In this document: in pieces, positions 9,708 to 20,810 of the stretch
Layout: each line of letters begins with the position of its first letter
Position numbering within the stretch: the stretch's first letter is position 1
NCBI RefSeq assembly: GCF_030867145.1
Contig: NC_134414.1
Location: 62,779,397-62,843,396, forward strand
DNA: 64,000 nucleotides
Direction: 5' to 3'
DNA from: Opisthocomus hoazin
Lineage: Eukaryota > Chordata > Aves > Opisthocomiformes > Opisthocomidae
Made by a program: the position numbers and the translations under genes
The notes under the pieces: generated by a model
Seen by the model: the letters and a program-made list of their open reading frames with translations, nothing else
Told to the model about the DNA's origin: nothing
The model's database searches: none

Positions 9708-10806
9708 TATAGGATGGTTTGGGTTGGAAGGAACCTTATAGATCATATAGTTCCAACCCCCCTACAATGAGCAGGGACATCTTCCACTAGACCAGGTTGC
9801 TCAAAGCCCCGTCCAACCTGGCCTTGAACATTTCCAGGAAGGGGATGTCCACAACTTCTCTGGGCAGCCTGTTCCAGTGCCTCACCACCCTCACAGTAAA
9901 GAATTTCTTTTTTATATCTAATCTAAACCTACCCTCTTTCAGCTTGAAGCCATTACCCCTTGTCCTATCACTACAGGCCCTTGTAAAAAGTCCCTCTCCA
10001 GCTCTCTTGTCGGCCATCTTCAGGTACTCGAAGGCTGCTATAAGGTCTCCCCACAAACTTCTCTTCTCTAGGCTGAACAAGCCCAAACTCTCTCAGCCTT
10101 TCCTCATAGCAGAGGTGTTCCAGCCCTCAATACATTTTTGTGGCCCTCCTCTAGACCCACTCCGACAGGTCCATCTCTTTCCTGTGCTGAGGGCTCCAGA
10201 GCTGGATGCAGCACTCCAGGTGGGGTCTCACAAGAGCAGAGCAGAGGGGCAGAATCACCTCACTTGACCTGCTGGCCATGCTTGAGGCACCCAGGATACA
10301 CCTGGCCTTCTGGGCTGTGAGTGCACATTGCTCAGTCATAGAATCATAGGTTGGAAAAGACCTCTAAGATCATCGAGACCAATCATCCACCCAGCATCAC
10401 CATTCCTACTAAACCATATTCCGAAGTGCCATGTTTTTTAAACACCTCCAGGTGTTCATGTTCATGTTGAGCTTCTCGTCAACCGGCACCCCCAAGTCCT
10501 TCTCCTCAGGGCTTCTCTCAATCCATTCTCCACCCAGCCTGTATTTGTGCTTGGGATCACCCCACCCCATCTGCAGAACCTTGAACTTGGCTTTGTTGAA
10601 CTTCATGAGGTTCACACGATCCCACTTCTCAAGCCTGTCCAGGTCCTTTGGGATGGCATCCTTTCCCTCCAGCGTGTCAACCGCACCACACAGCTTGGTG
10701 TCATCAGCAAACTTGCTGAGGGTGCACTCAATCCCACTGTCCGTGTTGCTGACAAAGATGTTAAACAGCACTGGTCCCAATACCAGCCCCTGAGGAATGC
10801 CACTCT
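9708..10806 (-). mobile_element. CR1 LINE, 5'-truncated, interrupted by a nested CR1 tail
   Basis: The minus strand encodes the C-terminal part of the CR1 ORF2 protein. The piece at 10780-10480 has the RT catalytic box SKFADDTKL and the following LDRLEKW segment. The piece at 10335-10090 continues with QCALTAQKARCILG and ALVRPHLE. The piece at 10086-9790 has the terminal [17 protein letters not shown] and [10 protein letters not shown] blocks. The 3' tail lies at 9708-9780. The two main parts are separated by about 120-140 bp of another CR1 tail (10336-10460). The element ends abruptly at 10806 inside the RT palm, so the endonuclease and ORF1 are missing. Frameshifts and the nested copy make it non-functional. 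Confidence 0.9.
10336..10460 (-). mobile_element. nested CR1 3' end of a second subfamily
   Basis: The plus strand begins 'tcatagaatcataggttgg' and runs through 'aagatcatcgagacc' to 'taaacacctccagg'. Its complement matches the last ~120 bp of the CR1 copy at 62,220-62,356, not the host copy around it. Host CR1 sequence resumes at about 10,455-10,470, with the repeated word TTCATG at the right junction that may be part of a target-site duplication. Same orientation as the host. This gives a relative age: the host subfamily inserted first. Confidence 0.85.
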
Positions 10807-10989
10807 GATGGAGCTATACACAACCTATGGAAGATTGATAGCAAGGATTGTAAGAAACGTTAAATTATAACAAAGTAGCTTTAATAATATTTTCTAGTTG
10901 TTGTAGTTTTTATTATTACAGTTTGTATTCTTGCATACATAGTGATCTAATGCTGTAATTATTGGACTAACCCCTGTTTCTACCTAGGA
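10807..10989. other. AT-rich interval between CR1 and LTR-like sequence
   Basis: This short AT-rich segment shows no coding potential. It could be genomic flank or the start of the LTR; the left LTR boundary could not be fixed. Confidence 0.35.
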
Positions 10990-11640
10990 ATGTAGTGGAT
11001 GTATGTAGATATAAGTTATCACTTTAAGTCATTAGACAAAATAATTAAAACCAAAGCAATTCTTGGTCCTCAGTGGATGACTGGGATAGATGTAGGATAA
11101 GAGACGCCTAAATAATTCTACTCCAGACAGCTCGGCCTTGCGTGAGCAGATGCACCAAGCTACAGAGATAAAGAGGCATCAAGAGGGTAACAAGACCAGA
11201 GCAAAACAGCCTTGAAGGAAACGGTATAGGTGATCTTAGAACTGAGTTTGCACAGAAACAAAGGTCAACCAGCGGACACTGTGATGAAGAGTACGAGCCT
11301 TCATCTGAAGACCCCCGACTACCACCCGGGAAGCACCAACAGACATGCGTGAAAAACATTAACATATGCTAATTAGTTCACGGAAAAAAACATGAATATG
11401 CTAAACATTTCTCAGAAATATAATGAATATGTTTATTGTGATTGTATTTAACCTGGAATGAAAAGGGTGTTTGACGTGCACGTTTGGAGGAGACATCCCC
11501 CGTGTGCCTGGCACTGTAATAAAGGATACCTGCTTAACAATGTACATATACTGTTAGGTTATTACCGCATCTTCGAATCAATTGGGACCCCAGATCGTAT
11601 CTACGCTGTTCAGCTGCGGGACCCGGTAAGAACAGGACGC
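10990..11640 (+). mobile_element. probable endogenous retrovirus LTR
   Basis: A candidate 5' edge TGTAGTGGATG lies at about 10,991. Downstream there is a TATA-like TATTTAA at 11,446. About 70 bases on, the poly(A) signal AATAAA (11,518-11,523) is followed by GGATACCTGCTTA, an arrangement typical of the R/U5 part of avian retroviral LTRs. A good splice donor, CCG-GTAAGA, at 11,626 follows, as expected for a retroviral leader. No gag, pol or env frame occurs anywhere nearby, so this is a solo LTR or an LTR with leader only. Neither a target-site duplication nor exact ends could be fixed. Class assignment is not attempted. Confidence 0.55.
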
Positions 11641-11990
11641 CCTTGGGCGCCCTCAGGAGCTTTTCCCCGAAGGGGCTCCTCGCCTTATCTGGATCACAGC
11701 GGGAACAGACAAGGACCATCCGTGAGTAAAGGTATTCTTTTACTGCTCCTGAGATCGCTCAAAGGTTAGGGACTCCCATAAGTCGTAATCTGATTACATG
11801 GGGAGAGTGTAACAGGCTGCTGCTACTCTCTCTCGCTCCTTTCATTTACTTTCTCTCTTGCTTGCTTACTTGGCTGCAGAATAAAGGAAATTAGACTGGA
11901 GAAAAGGAAAAGTCCGACTGATTTCTTTGCTGCAACCTTTGGGGGCTCTCTGCCCCTTCATCCACTGATTGCATAGGTATTGCTCCTTAC
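11641..11990 (+). mobile_element. retroviral leader or second LTR-like segment
   Basis: The segment starts with the self-complementary octamer GGGCGCCC (11,645-11,652). A strong hairpin follows at 11,655-11,680, with AGGAG pairing to CTCCT and CCCC pairing to GGGG around a GAA loop. Such structured palindromes occur in retroviral leaders near the dimerisation signal. Further on, a pyrimidine-rich tract leads to a second AATAAA (11,880-11,885). TGGGGGCTC at 11,940-11,948 equals the first nine bases of a proline-tRNA primer-binding site; the following bases do not match. The segment may be leader sequence of the preceding LTR or a fragment of another element. No protein is encoded. Confidence 0.4.
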
Positions 11991-14640
11991 CATGGCTGGA
12001 GGACTAAGTGATGACTGTGGGCGCTCTCTGTCGTGCCGGGGTGGGTGGTTGAAGGGGAAGGAGAGAAGATTGTTGTAGCCCTGCCCTCTTGAAAAATCTA
12101 GAAATTGAGAAAATCTTCCTCTCCACCACCATGTTGGAAAGACATGAATGTAAACAGATGTTTTGGGTTAGGAAACCATCACCCAGGGTGGGAAAGGCAG
12201 AGAGCAGAAGGACTGCAGTGAATGGAGTATAAGGATCACAAAAAAAACCATTCTGCTGCAGCACCAGCACCAGCACAACAAGGAATGTATTATTCTGCCC
12301 ACCTTTTATCATACAGAGCAGTGAAGTCATGCAGCAATGCAATCTCTGTCACGCAACGTCAGTGAGGAAAGCCTCCATAACATAGGCCTTGTCAGAGTGT
12401 CTCTCCTGTTTTTCAGGTGTGACTATGCTGTGCTACATTGTCTTCAGCTTGCTTCCAAAATATGTGTCATCGCAAAATATCTTAAGGTGATCCAGTTGTA
12501 AGAGATTGCCTCCGTCTGTCAGAAAATAAATGGGATTCCCCTGCTGTCTCTTCCAGCAAAACCTAATTGTTTTTTCTCCTTGGAGAGAGATTTTCTTAAA
12601 TTGTTTATTTACCTTGGACTCTTTGCTCAGATTTAGATATGCTTTAGATATCTTTATTCATGGGTTTTCACACAAATTCCACATGATCCATTGTATAATC
12701 TCCCTATATATGGTTCTGAACCATTTTCATCCTGTGCAAAGAATGTTTGTCTTTTAAATCACTCTGACTTTGCCATGATGTTTTGGGTCCCTTATAACTG
12801 AAGGCTTCAGAGATGTTATCTATCTTTGCCAGGTTTCGTGTTGACTGATAGGAGGCTTTCAAAGGCATTATGGGCATCAGTAGGGGTTGGATACTGACTG
12901 CCCTTAATTCCTCTAAAAAAAACTCTTCTGACTTCATTGGCCACGTACTTCTTTCCTCCTGTGCTGCTCCCCTTTTTTGCCAACAGAGAGTTTTTTTATT
13001 GCAGTGGAGACATTTTAAGGGCTCGCCATTGAAATGCATTCACTGATTGCCATCAAGGTGATTTAAAACATGTACAACACATGCATATATTTTCATTCAC
13101 ACTCACAGTTTTTCCTTTGGGACAAACTTTCCTTTTCCTTTGTCTCTGCGTAAAACTCCCAGGGTGCAGCTGTCCCATGAGAGTTGGCAGCTCGGCAATT
13201 TTCACCTCTGAGGCGCCCATACCATGCGTTCCTCTGGCTATTCATTGCCCCTTCCTGCACAAAGTACTTCATTCCTGCACCCAGTGGGAAACTCAGACTG
13301 CTAAAATGTGATGCTAATACCTCTGTTTCTGCTCTTGGTGTAGCATCTTTGCTCCCAGGGGAGTACTGGTGTGCCTGCAGGACCTAGCAGGGTGGATAGG
13401 TGCACACTAGATGGATGTACACCCTTCCTGTGCATGGCAGACGTATATTCCAAAGACATGCATTTGTTCCCAACTTATTTTCCTACATGTTTTGTAATTG
13501 TTTATTGGAGTGAAACAAAAAAAAAAAAATTGAATAACACCAAAAATACCCATGGGATCTTGTACAACAGGATATGTAATAGGTACATTAGTCTTTGGCA
13601 TGTTTTATTAGTAGTGCTTTTTCTTTCTTTAAGTTCAGCAGGATTGTAGTGCTATGGCAGATCAGGCAACTACTGCAGAACATGTCTTTCAGGGATGGGT
13701 TATCATATATCACACTTGGGGGGCCACAGTTTGTGTCTTAACTAGAAGTTCATGCTTCTTAGTTTTATTCTCTGCTTCCACTTCAGCTTTCAGGACTTTA
13801 ACATTTTTTTCTGTTTGTCAAGACATTGAGAAAATCCTCCTTCGTTGTTGATACTACACCTTGTTGAAGGTTTCTCTTATCTTTCAGGTGTGTGCTCTGC
13901 CAAGGGTGGGTGTTACGGATGGACCTTTCTGCAGCTCAGCTGAGCCCTCCGAAGTAATTTCCTCATTGTCCTTCCCTTTACTGGGTTTGCAGTGTGAGTT
14001 ACACGCCCTGTTCATAGTAGTTAGGGATGAAGCTGCTGCATTTCTTTAGCTGCAGAGGTCCTGTTCAAGCAAAATAAGACCAGCATGAATGAGGAAAGGC
14101 AAGAAGGAGAGAGTGGTGGCCAACAGAGAGGCAGGGAAGTGAAGCATGGAGCTAGCTGGGAAGGGAGGAAGATGAGGCTCAGGAAGTCCATCAGATCTCA
14201 TGCTGTGGGAAGACTAGCTCAGGCAAGAAGGAAACATTGCCATGGATCTCCTTTGCCCTGATGTCCTTTCACTGTAAGACAGGAATAAAACTCTTGCATA
14301 TGACATCTTTGTCCAGCGCAGAAGCCAGCTAGCAAACACTGAGCACGTACTGTGGAAGAGCAGATGACGGTACAGATCTAGGTGTGATGGTCACCTCTTG
14401 TTAAACATTTCTTATCCCTAAGCAGTGCTTGAGCCAGTCTGCTGGTGTCTGCGTATTCTTCCCCTTGCATGCTTGGCTGGCCCGTAGGCCAGCTGGTGTT
14501 CGCAAAGGGCTGTGTTTTCCCTTATTCCCTCTGTTGCTGCCTTTTTGCAGTTAAAAGTTGAAAATGTCATCCAGTCAAATTTTGTGGGAAGAAGAATTTG
14601 GAGACCATGGTAAGAGAGACCTTTTCTCCATAAAGACAGC
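11991..14640. other. non-coding interval
   Basis: This is unique AT-rich DNA with frames up to about 110 codons that overlap and show no family resemblance. No RNA gene or repeat is recognised apart from short A and T runs near 12,240 and 13,518. Confidence 0.4.
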
Positions 14641-14836
14641 TGGGTGGTAGAACAGGCCACCCAGAGCGGCTGTGCAGCTGCCATCCTTGGAGATCTTCAA
14701 GTCCCAGCTGGTCACAGCCCTGAGAAAACTGGTCTGTTATTCGTGCTGACCCTGCTCTGAGTAGGTGATTGGAGCAGGAAACCTCCTGATGTCCCTGCCA
14801 ACCTGTTTGATTCCAAGGTCTTATGATCCTCTGAAG
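14640..14836 (+). mobile_element. decayed CR1 3' end
   Basis: The plus strand follows the CR1 C-terminal/3'-UTR order. 'gaacaggccacccagagcggc' decays from the [13 protein letters not shown] block. Next come 'ccatccttggagatcttcaa' and a stretch like 'ccctgctctgagtagg'. The final ~40 bp resemble the terminal GATCCTCTG..CCAAC box. It carries several indels and lacks the terminal octamer repeat. Confidence 0.75.
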
Positions 14837-15690
14837 TCTGCAAGCTGTGAAAGTCAAGTGTAAAATCAAAGAGCCATCATTTCAAGAGCAAGAAGTCTCT
14901 GAGTATCCTACTGCTTCAAGAAATTGCGGTACAGCAAAACTACCCTAGACCTTGGCCAATGCGTTTCCACAGCTAGAGTCCTGTTTCCCAGCCAGGCTTG
15001 TCTGTCTGGTCCCTGTTTCCCAGCAGTCTGGAAGGCTGCAAAACAGAAGTTGTTAGATGAAATAGCTAAATTCTCCCGTTTTCTGTTTTATTAGTCATCA
15101 AGATACTGCAGTCCTTTATATTCCTTTTTCATACTTGGGATTTGGATACGTACGGCTGTGTGCATACGTGGATGGTTGGTTATCCCCAGCATTCGCATGA
15201 AGAAAGTTGCCTGGATTTAAACATTATTTTTTGTCCTGAGATTACTCATCTGACTCGACTTGTGGCCTGAAAAAATATTTCCATTTTTGAATCTAATCTC
15301 TGATAAAGAAACTGTCAAGGTTCTGTTTAGCAGGAATGCTTTCCTTCAGGCCTGCCTTGCGGTGTTTCCCTGTGGAGCCAGGCTAGGAGCGCACACAAGC
15401 CCTGGTGGGGAAGCCTTGCGATCTGTGCCCACAGGGGAGCTCGTAATCTGTTTTCAACATCAAAATGCTTCAAATTGCGTTGTGCTTGACTTGAGTTTGG
15501 TGTCGCAGCCGGGATCCTCTATCTATCGAGGCTCCTCTTCACGCTGAAAGAGGATTTGGCTCCCTGGCTGCGTACCCCCGACTTCTGAGAGCTCCCGCCT
15601 GCTTGACCCATCTGTTTGGAGCTGCTGGTGGTAACGCTCTGTCCACACGCGCCCCAGCTCCGGCAGTGACAACTCCAAATCCCCTTTTAT
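14837..15690. other. non-coding interval
   Basis: No repeat or gene recognised. GC content rises from 15,340 towards the CpG island. A 95-codon frame on the plus strand (15,260-15,547) shows no known motif. Confidence 0.4.
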
Positions 15691-15998
15691 TTCGTCAGGC
15701 AGAAGTTTGGGAGATTTACTGATCCGTTTTCACTGACAATACGCACTGACGACGGCAGGGCGGAAAAGCGCGCAGCCTCCCCCCGGTGTCTTCCCCAGCC
15801 GGGGGCGGGGGGGGGAGGGGGGGGCGGCGGGGGGGGGCGGTGCTGCGCCAAGCCCCGCCTCCGCCGGCCGTGACGGACAGCAGGTGTCACTCTCGCCTCA
15901 CGGCTGGAGCTCGCGCTCCCCGCTGTCGGGCTGGAGCGTCTGCGCAGGCGCGGGCGGCCGGGTGGGAAGGAGCTGCCGATGCTCGTAAGTGCTGCTGA
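15690..15998. promoter_or_regulatory. CpG-island promoter with NRF1-type site and splice donor
   Basis: The interval is GC-rich with many CpG dinucleotides, in contrast to CpG-poor flanks. It holds GC boxes (CCCCGCC near 15,853), an NRF1-type site TGCGCAGGCGC at 15,941-15,951 and a full-consensus 5' splice site CTC-GTAAGT with GT at 15,985. This suggests a plus-strand transcript starting near 15,900-15,950 with a short first exon ending at 15,984. No TATA box is evident. The island is also about 11.5 kb upstream of the OXGR1 acceptor, so a divergent minus-strand OXGR1 first exon is possible. MBNL2, the expected right-hand neighbour from human gene order, or a lncRNA are other candidates. No downstream coding exon was recognised. 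Confidence 0.65.
15801..15840. repeat. polyguanine tract in CpG island
   Basis: Runs of 4 to 9 guanines are separated by single C or A bases. It is a strong G-quadruplex candidate located just upstream of the inferred start site. Confidence 0.9.
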
Positions 15999-16050
15999 GG
16001 GAAAACTTTGCTTTCAGGTAAAAATGTCTACGTATAAAGCCGTAGCTTTT

Positions 16051-16423
16051 ACAGAATCACAGAACGGTTTGGGTTGGGAGGGACCTTATAGATTATCCGG
16101 TTCCAGGCCCCCTGCCATGGGCAGGGACACCTTCTGCTAGACCAGCTTGCTCAAAGCTCCGTCCAGCCTGGCCTTGGACGCTTCCAGGGAGGGGCATCCA
16201 CAGCTCCTCTGGGCAACCTGTTCCAGTGTTTCACCACCCTCACAGTAAAGAATTTCTTCCTTATCTCTAACCTAATTCTACCCTCTTTTAGTTTAAAGCC
16301 ATTACCACTTATCCTGTCACTACAGGCCCTTGTACAAAGTCCTCTCTCCATCTTTCTTATAAGCCGCCTTTAAGTATTGAAAGGCTGCAGTAAGGCGTCC
16401 CCGGAGCCTTCTCTTTTCCAGGC
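16051..16423 (-). mobile_element. CR1 3' end, 5'-truncated
   Basis: The plus strand starts 'acagaatcacagaacgg' and runs through the tail and the region encoding [17 protein letters not shown] and [10 protein letters not shown] on the minus strand, ending at 16,423 with the LEKR-type block. It is about 370 bp long, and only the last ~100 ORF2 codons plus the 3' UTR remain. It sits only ~65 bp past the splice donor of the inferred promoter at 15.7-16.0 kb, so it would be at the start of that intron. Same subfamily type as the copies at 9.7 and 53.6 kb. Confidence 0.9.
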
Positions 16424-19400
16424 GAGATGTTGTATATTGAATCCTTAACGAGAGGTATATTTCTGGGGATTTTGGCTACGCTTTTTTTTTTTTTTCCTGA
16501 GCTCAGTCTTTGAAATGTGGGTTGAGAGACTGCTAAGTTACACAGAACTGCCCATCTCACCAAAAACTTGCTGTTTTGGTAAATAAACCACTGAGAACTT
16601 AATACTTATTTTGGATACTAAGGGGCTAAAGGAGAATTTCTTGGCCATCTGTGTTATGTGTGAAGAACAAACCAAACCCGCTCCAATATCTGTGACAGTG
16701 CAACATCTGGCAACGGAAGTCTGCCAGTCTGGGCGGTGCAGTCAAATCCCACGTTCCTCTCTGCTCAGCAGCTCTCTGGCAGCTGTGTGACCACCTCATC
16801 GCCGTGATCCCCGAAGTATCGAGGGCTGGAGCTTTCAGAAGGTTACAGAGACATTCATATCACAATTGGGTGAGTTGCTATGCCTCACTTATTCTTGAAT
16901 AATGTGTTCAGAGTCCCGTCAAGTATCTCGGGAGACTAGACCCAGGCCCAGACAGGGGTAAAAGGCCTGCAAAGTTGCAACCTATGTAAGTGCCTGTGCT
17001 ATTTGTTCTGTTCCTTTTTTCTTGGTAAGAACGAACAAAGTTCCCTGAACAGAAATATTAAGATACTTTCACAGGGGTGGCAATTCTCAGTGTACCTCAT
17101 AGTAAATGTCACGTTTTAGAGATGCATGAAAATCACAGTAATTTCTGATTTCTGCTGGAGTTCTGGCTGGTGGCCTCTTATAGAAATCAGAATCTCACTC
17201 AAATAGTGACCATAAGACAATTTTCCTACCAGAAAAATATTAACTGTTTTGATATATCAACTACATAAATGCTTCCAGTGGTCTCTGAATCCCTAGAAGC
17301 TCAGTTTCACTGTACAGAACCAGAAGGTGTTTACAAAAAGAGACACCAGTTGTCTTTATTATTAATGCCTGCTGAGGATCTGCGATTTCAAGAGCAAGGC
17401 GGAATGGAGGAATTACACAACTGGGACATCACTTGAGAGAGAGAGATGCCAAAGGCGAGACATTTCACTAATACACATCTGCCACAGACTCCTTTCTGAA
17501 TCTCCCCTGTACTCACTGCAACAGAGATCTCAGTCAAGCATTAAACGCTTGTTTTTAGAAGAATCCTTTAAAAAATCTAAGATTTATCAAATTAGCAGTG
17601 TTACTAATAACCCTAGTGAAGACAGTGACAGGGATGTATGTCAGTCTGGCAGTTCTTGAATTTCTCCAGAGGAAGTCAATATATGGCTTCTGTTATAACA
17701 GCGAGTCACATCCACCCAGGAGATTATGCAAGAGGATGGTAGTGTGTCAGGAGAAAAGAACTCACTGGCAACTGTACAAGTCTAATTAAACCAAGGAGTT
17801 TAGGTAACATGAAGGGAAACCTCATGGATCCAGCCACTTACATTATTTGGGAATTGTATTTGGCTGAAAAGGTTTGTTTGGAAATAGCATGCTGCCATGG
17901 GCGAGACAGAGTGAACAACAGCCTGCAGTGGCTCTGGACAGCTGGGGTGTATTTAAGAAACAGTGAGACAACAGTTTTACTCTACTTTCTGAGACACTCA
18001 CTCCCTCACTGACCCCAGCACTACAGTCACAAGGTCTCACCAACCATCTCAGCAGGAAGGTTGCTGCTGGCTCAGGACAGTCAAGCAGTCAGGTTGGTTC
18101 ATGCTGTGCTGCTGCTCATTATTAACAGTCTCAGGCATTATGGGCCACAAGCTGTCCGGTCTCCTGCATCCTCCCCCACTTCCAGGTTATTCCTTCAGGC
18201 AAGACCTTTGCTTTCTTTTTTCCAGGCTTCCCTTTTTCTTTCTGAGACTGCTGCTTCATTTTGGGAACCCATCTCATTGGCACCAGCTCTTCTTTTCAGC
18301 ACCCTGAGCCTAATTTTCCCAGTCTAAATAGTCTGTGTGCAGAAGCACAGCGTGTGATCAGCCTCCTAATGGCAGGGTTTGTCTCATGTCTATTTACTAA
18401 CTGGAGGATTCAGGCTGTGCCATGTTTGTCCGGTTCAGGTGGGATGAAAATTTACAACCAGCACATACCTGTTGCAGCTGGCAAGCAGCAGGCTTTGGCT
18501 TGAGAATTTCAGAAATTTACACCCAACACACATGTGCACCCAGTTTTCTGCTGCCTGTTTGCATTCACAATTAAAATTATTTTTCACCTTGTTCTAGTTC
18601 TTTTATTATGCCTGCCATGTCAATCGTAGAAACTCAGGATACCCTATTTTCGAGCCAATATTTGACCCCAGATTTGCTGCGTTCTGAAGCCTTGCCACTA
18701 GGTGGTAATGTCTTCATCCTTAAAACAACCGAAACACCCACAACCCTCCTTTGGAGGCGTAGGCTCAAAAATGGATAATTTCTGCAAGGTTTATGTGTTT
18801 TTATGAAGGGATCAGAAAAATTATGGCTGCTCTGAAGTAAAGCCTTTGATTATCAGCTCACTGCACAGCCACGTGCCTGTCAGGCAAACAAAAGATGCGG
18901 GAGACTTATGCTGGCCGCACGCTTTTCTTTACCGTGAGCAGAAGTTTGGTAGGACAGGAAAATTGGGCTTTGCAGACATATTTTAAATCAAATATGTGAA
19001 CATAAAACGTCATGCAAGGGTGTTCATTTTTATATTTCTTGAACCAGAACTATTATACCAGACTGTAATGCCTCCTCTATAAATGCCATCCTGTAGTTAC
19101 ACCCACATTTAGCATGCTGAAGGGCAATATTCCTGAGCTTTTGTGTGCTCCCTTTCAGGATACTAATACAGAGCATAAAGCAGCTCCTCAGCAGCAAAGA
19201 CTACTGCAAACAGCTCGGCTGTGCCATCTCCCACTTACAATGACTTTCCACTCAACAGCAGCTCATGGTGAGAGTGTCTGTCCTTACCTTCAGGATGATT
19301 CAGTGAAGCTCATCCTCAAGTGCTGGGCAGCTGAGGCGCTAAGATAAGGATCATGACCTGCCCTGAGAGGAGGCGGGACACTGTGAGACCTCCATGGTGA

Positions 19401-19648
19401 AGGTAAACCTCACCGCTGGAGGAGGGTTCCTGCAGGCTGCGAAAAAGCCCTACAATTGACTCACCGAAGACCCAGCTGTGCCAGTATCACCAGCTCCATC
19501 CCAGTACAGATACTCCGCTCTTCACTTTGACTTTGGCACTGAATACATAAAACAGATCAAACATCACGAAAAAACCCTAATAAAATGCATACTTCCTACC
19601 AAGGTAATTCCCTTGGACAGAAAAAAGTAGAGAAATTTGCATGTAGCA
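16424..19648. other. non-coding interval
   Basis: Unique DNA with no frame above about 90 codons and no recognised repeat except a T-run at 16,482-16,494. Confidence 0.4.
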
Positions 19649-20402
19649 AATCACAGAATCACAGAATCACAGAATCACAGAATAGTAGGGGTTGGAAGGG
19701 ACCTCTGTGGGTCATCTAGTCCAACCCTCCTGCTGAAGCAGGGTCACCTACAGCAGGCTGCACAGGACCGCGTCCAGGCGGGTCTTGAATATCTCCAGAG
19801 AAGGAGACTCCACAACCTCCCTGGGCAGCCTGTTCCAGTGCTCCGTCACCCTCAGAGGGAAGAAGTTCTTCCTCATGTTCAGTCGGAACTTCCTGTGCTT
19901 CAGTTTGTGCCCATTGCCCCTTGTCCTGTCGCTGGGCACTACTGGAAAGAGTTTGGCCCCATCCTCCTGACACCCACCCTTCAGATATTTGTAAGTATAT
20001 ATTAGGTCCCCTCGCAGCCTTCTCTTCTTCAGGCTGAACAAGCCCAGCTCCCTCAGCCTCTCCTCGTAGGAGAGATGTTCCAGTCCCCTCACCATCCTCG
20101 TAGCCCTCTGCTGGACTCTCTCCAGTAGCTCCTCACCTTTCTTGAAGTGGGGAGCCCAGAACTGGACAGAGTACTCCAGATGAAGCCTCACTAGGGCAGA
20201 GTAGAGGGGAAGGAGAACCTCCCTCGACCTGCTGGACACACTCTTCTTGATGCACCCCAGGATCCCATTGGCTTTCTTGGCAGCCAGGGCACACTGCTGG
20301 CTCATGGTTAACCTGTCGTCCACCAGGACACCCAGGTCCCTCTCCGCAGAGCTGCTCTCCAGCAGGTCTGCCACAAGCCTGTACTGATGCATGGGGTTGT
20401 TC
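19649..20402 (-). mobile_element. young CR1 3' part with open ORF2 C-terminus
   Basis: The minus strand has an uninterrupted frame of about 218 codons (20,404-19,748) from NPMHQYRL through [38 protein letters not shown] and [19 protein letters not shown] to the natural ORF2 stop. The 3' UTR and four copies of the AATCACAG octamer follow (19,649-19,685). The protein matches the copy at 33.8-34.47 kb at roughly nine residues in ten. The lack of stops and this similarity mark it as a recent insertion of the same subfamily. It is 5'-truncated at about 20,402, so the RT active site is missing. Confidence 0.93.
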
Positions 20403-20505
20403 AAATGGTCTCCAGGGTCAATCCATGGCTAGCCTGTACAAAGCAAAATATGTATTGCATTGGAAAAAAATAATTGTTTAGAAAAATCAGTAAGGTGTGT
20501 GTATA

Positions 20506-20550
20506 CACAATATATCTGTATATGTGTATATATGTATATATTTATGTCAG
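20506..20550. repeat. TATG/TATA-type microsatellite
   Basis: Alternating TATATGTG-like units between the CR1 copy and the pentanucleotide array. Confidence 0.65.
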
Positions 20551-20645
20551 AAGAGGGGTTTTTTTCCCAGTATTTTCCCTGCTCAAAGCTCGTCTAACGT
20601 TTCTGCTTAAACTTCAGAAACAGGCTGCCTTTCAGCAGGGACCAG

Positions 20646-20765
20646 GACTGGACTGGACTGGACTAGAATAGAATAGAATTGAATAGAATAGAATAGAATA
20701 GAATAGAATAGAATAGAATAGAATAGAATAGAATAGAATAGAACAGAATAGAATAGAATAGAATA
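20646..20765. repeat. GGACT to AGAAT pentanucleotide array
   Basis: Three GGACT units are followed without change of register by about 20 AGAAT units carrying a few substitutions (TGAAT, AGAAC). The minus strand is the (ATTCT)n repeat. It abuts a LINE-like tail at 20,766, so the array probably grew from the A/T-rich tail of that insertion. Length is probably variable between individuals. Confidence 0.95.
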
Positions 20766-20810
20766 TTTCAGTTGGAAGGGACCTAAAATGACCATTTAGT
20801 TTAACTGCCA
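20766..20810 (-). mobile_element. CR1-type 3' terminal fragment
   Basis: TTCAGTTGGAAGGGACCTA is followed by a decayed 'atcatctagtccaactgcc'-like block. This is the reverse complement of the terminal CR1 motif. Only about 45 bp are left. The pentanucleotide array lies exactly where its 3' tail repeat should be. Confidence 0.7.

Noticed and set aside
11940..11957. Proline-tRNA primer-binding site as proof of a complete provirus
   Set aside because: Only the first nine bases fit; the next bases differ, and no retroviral coding sequence follows.
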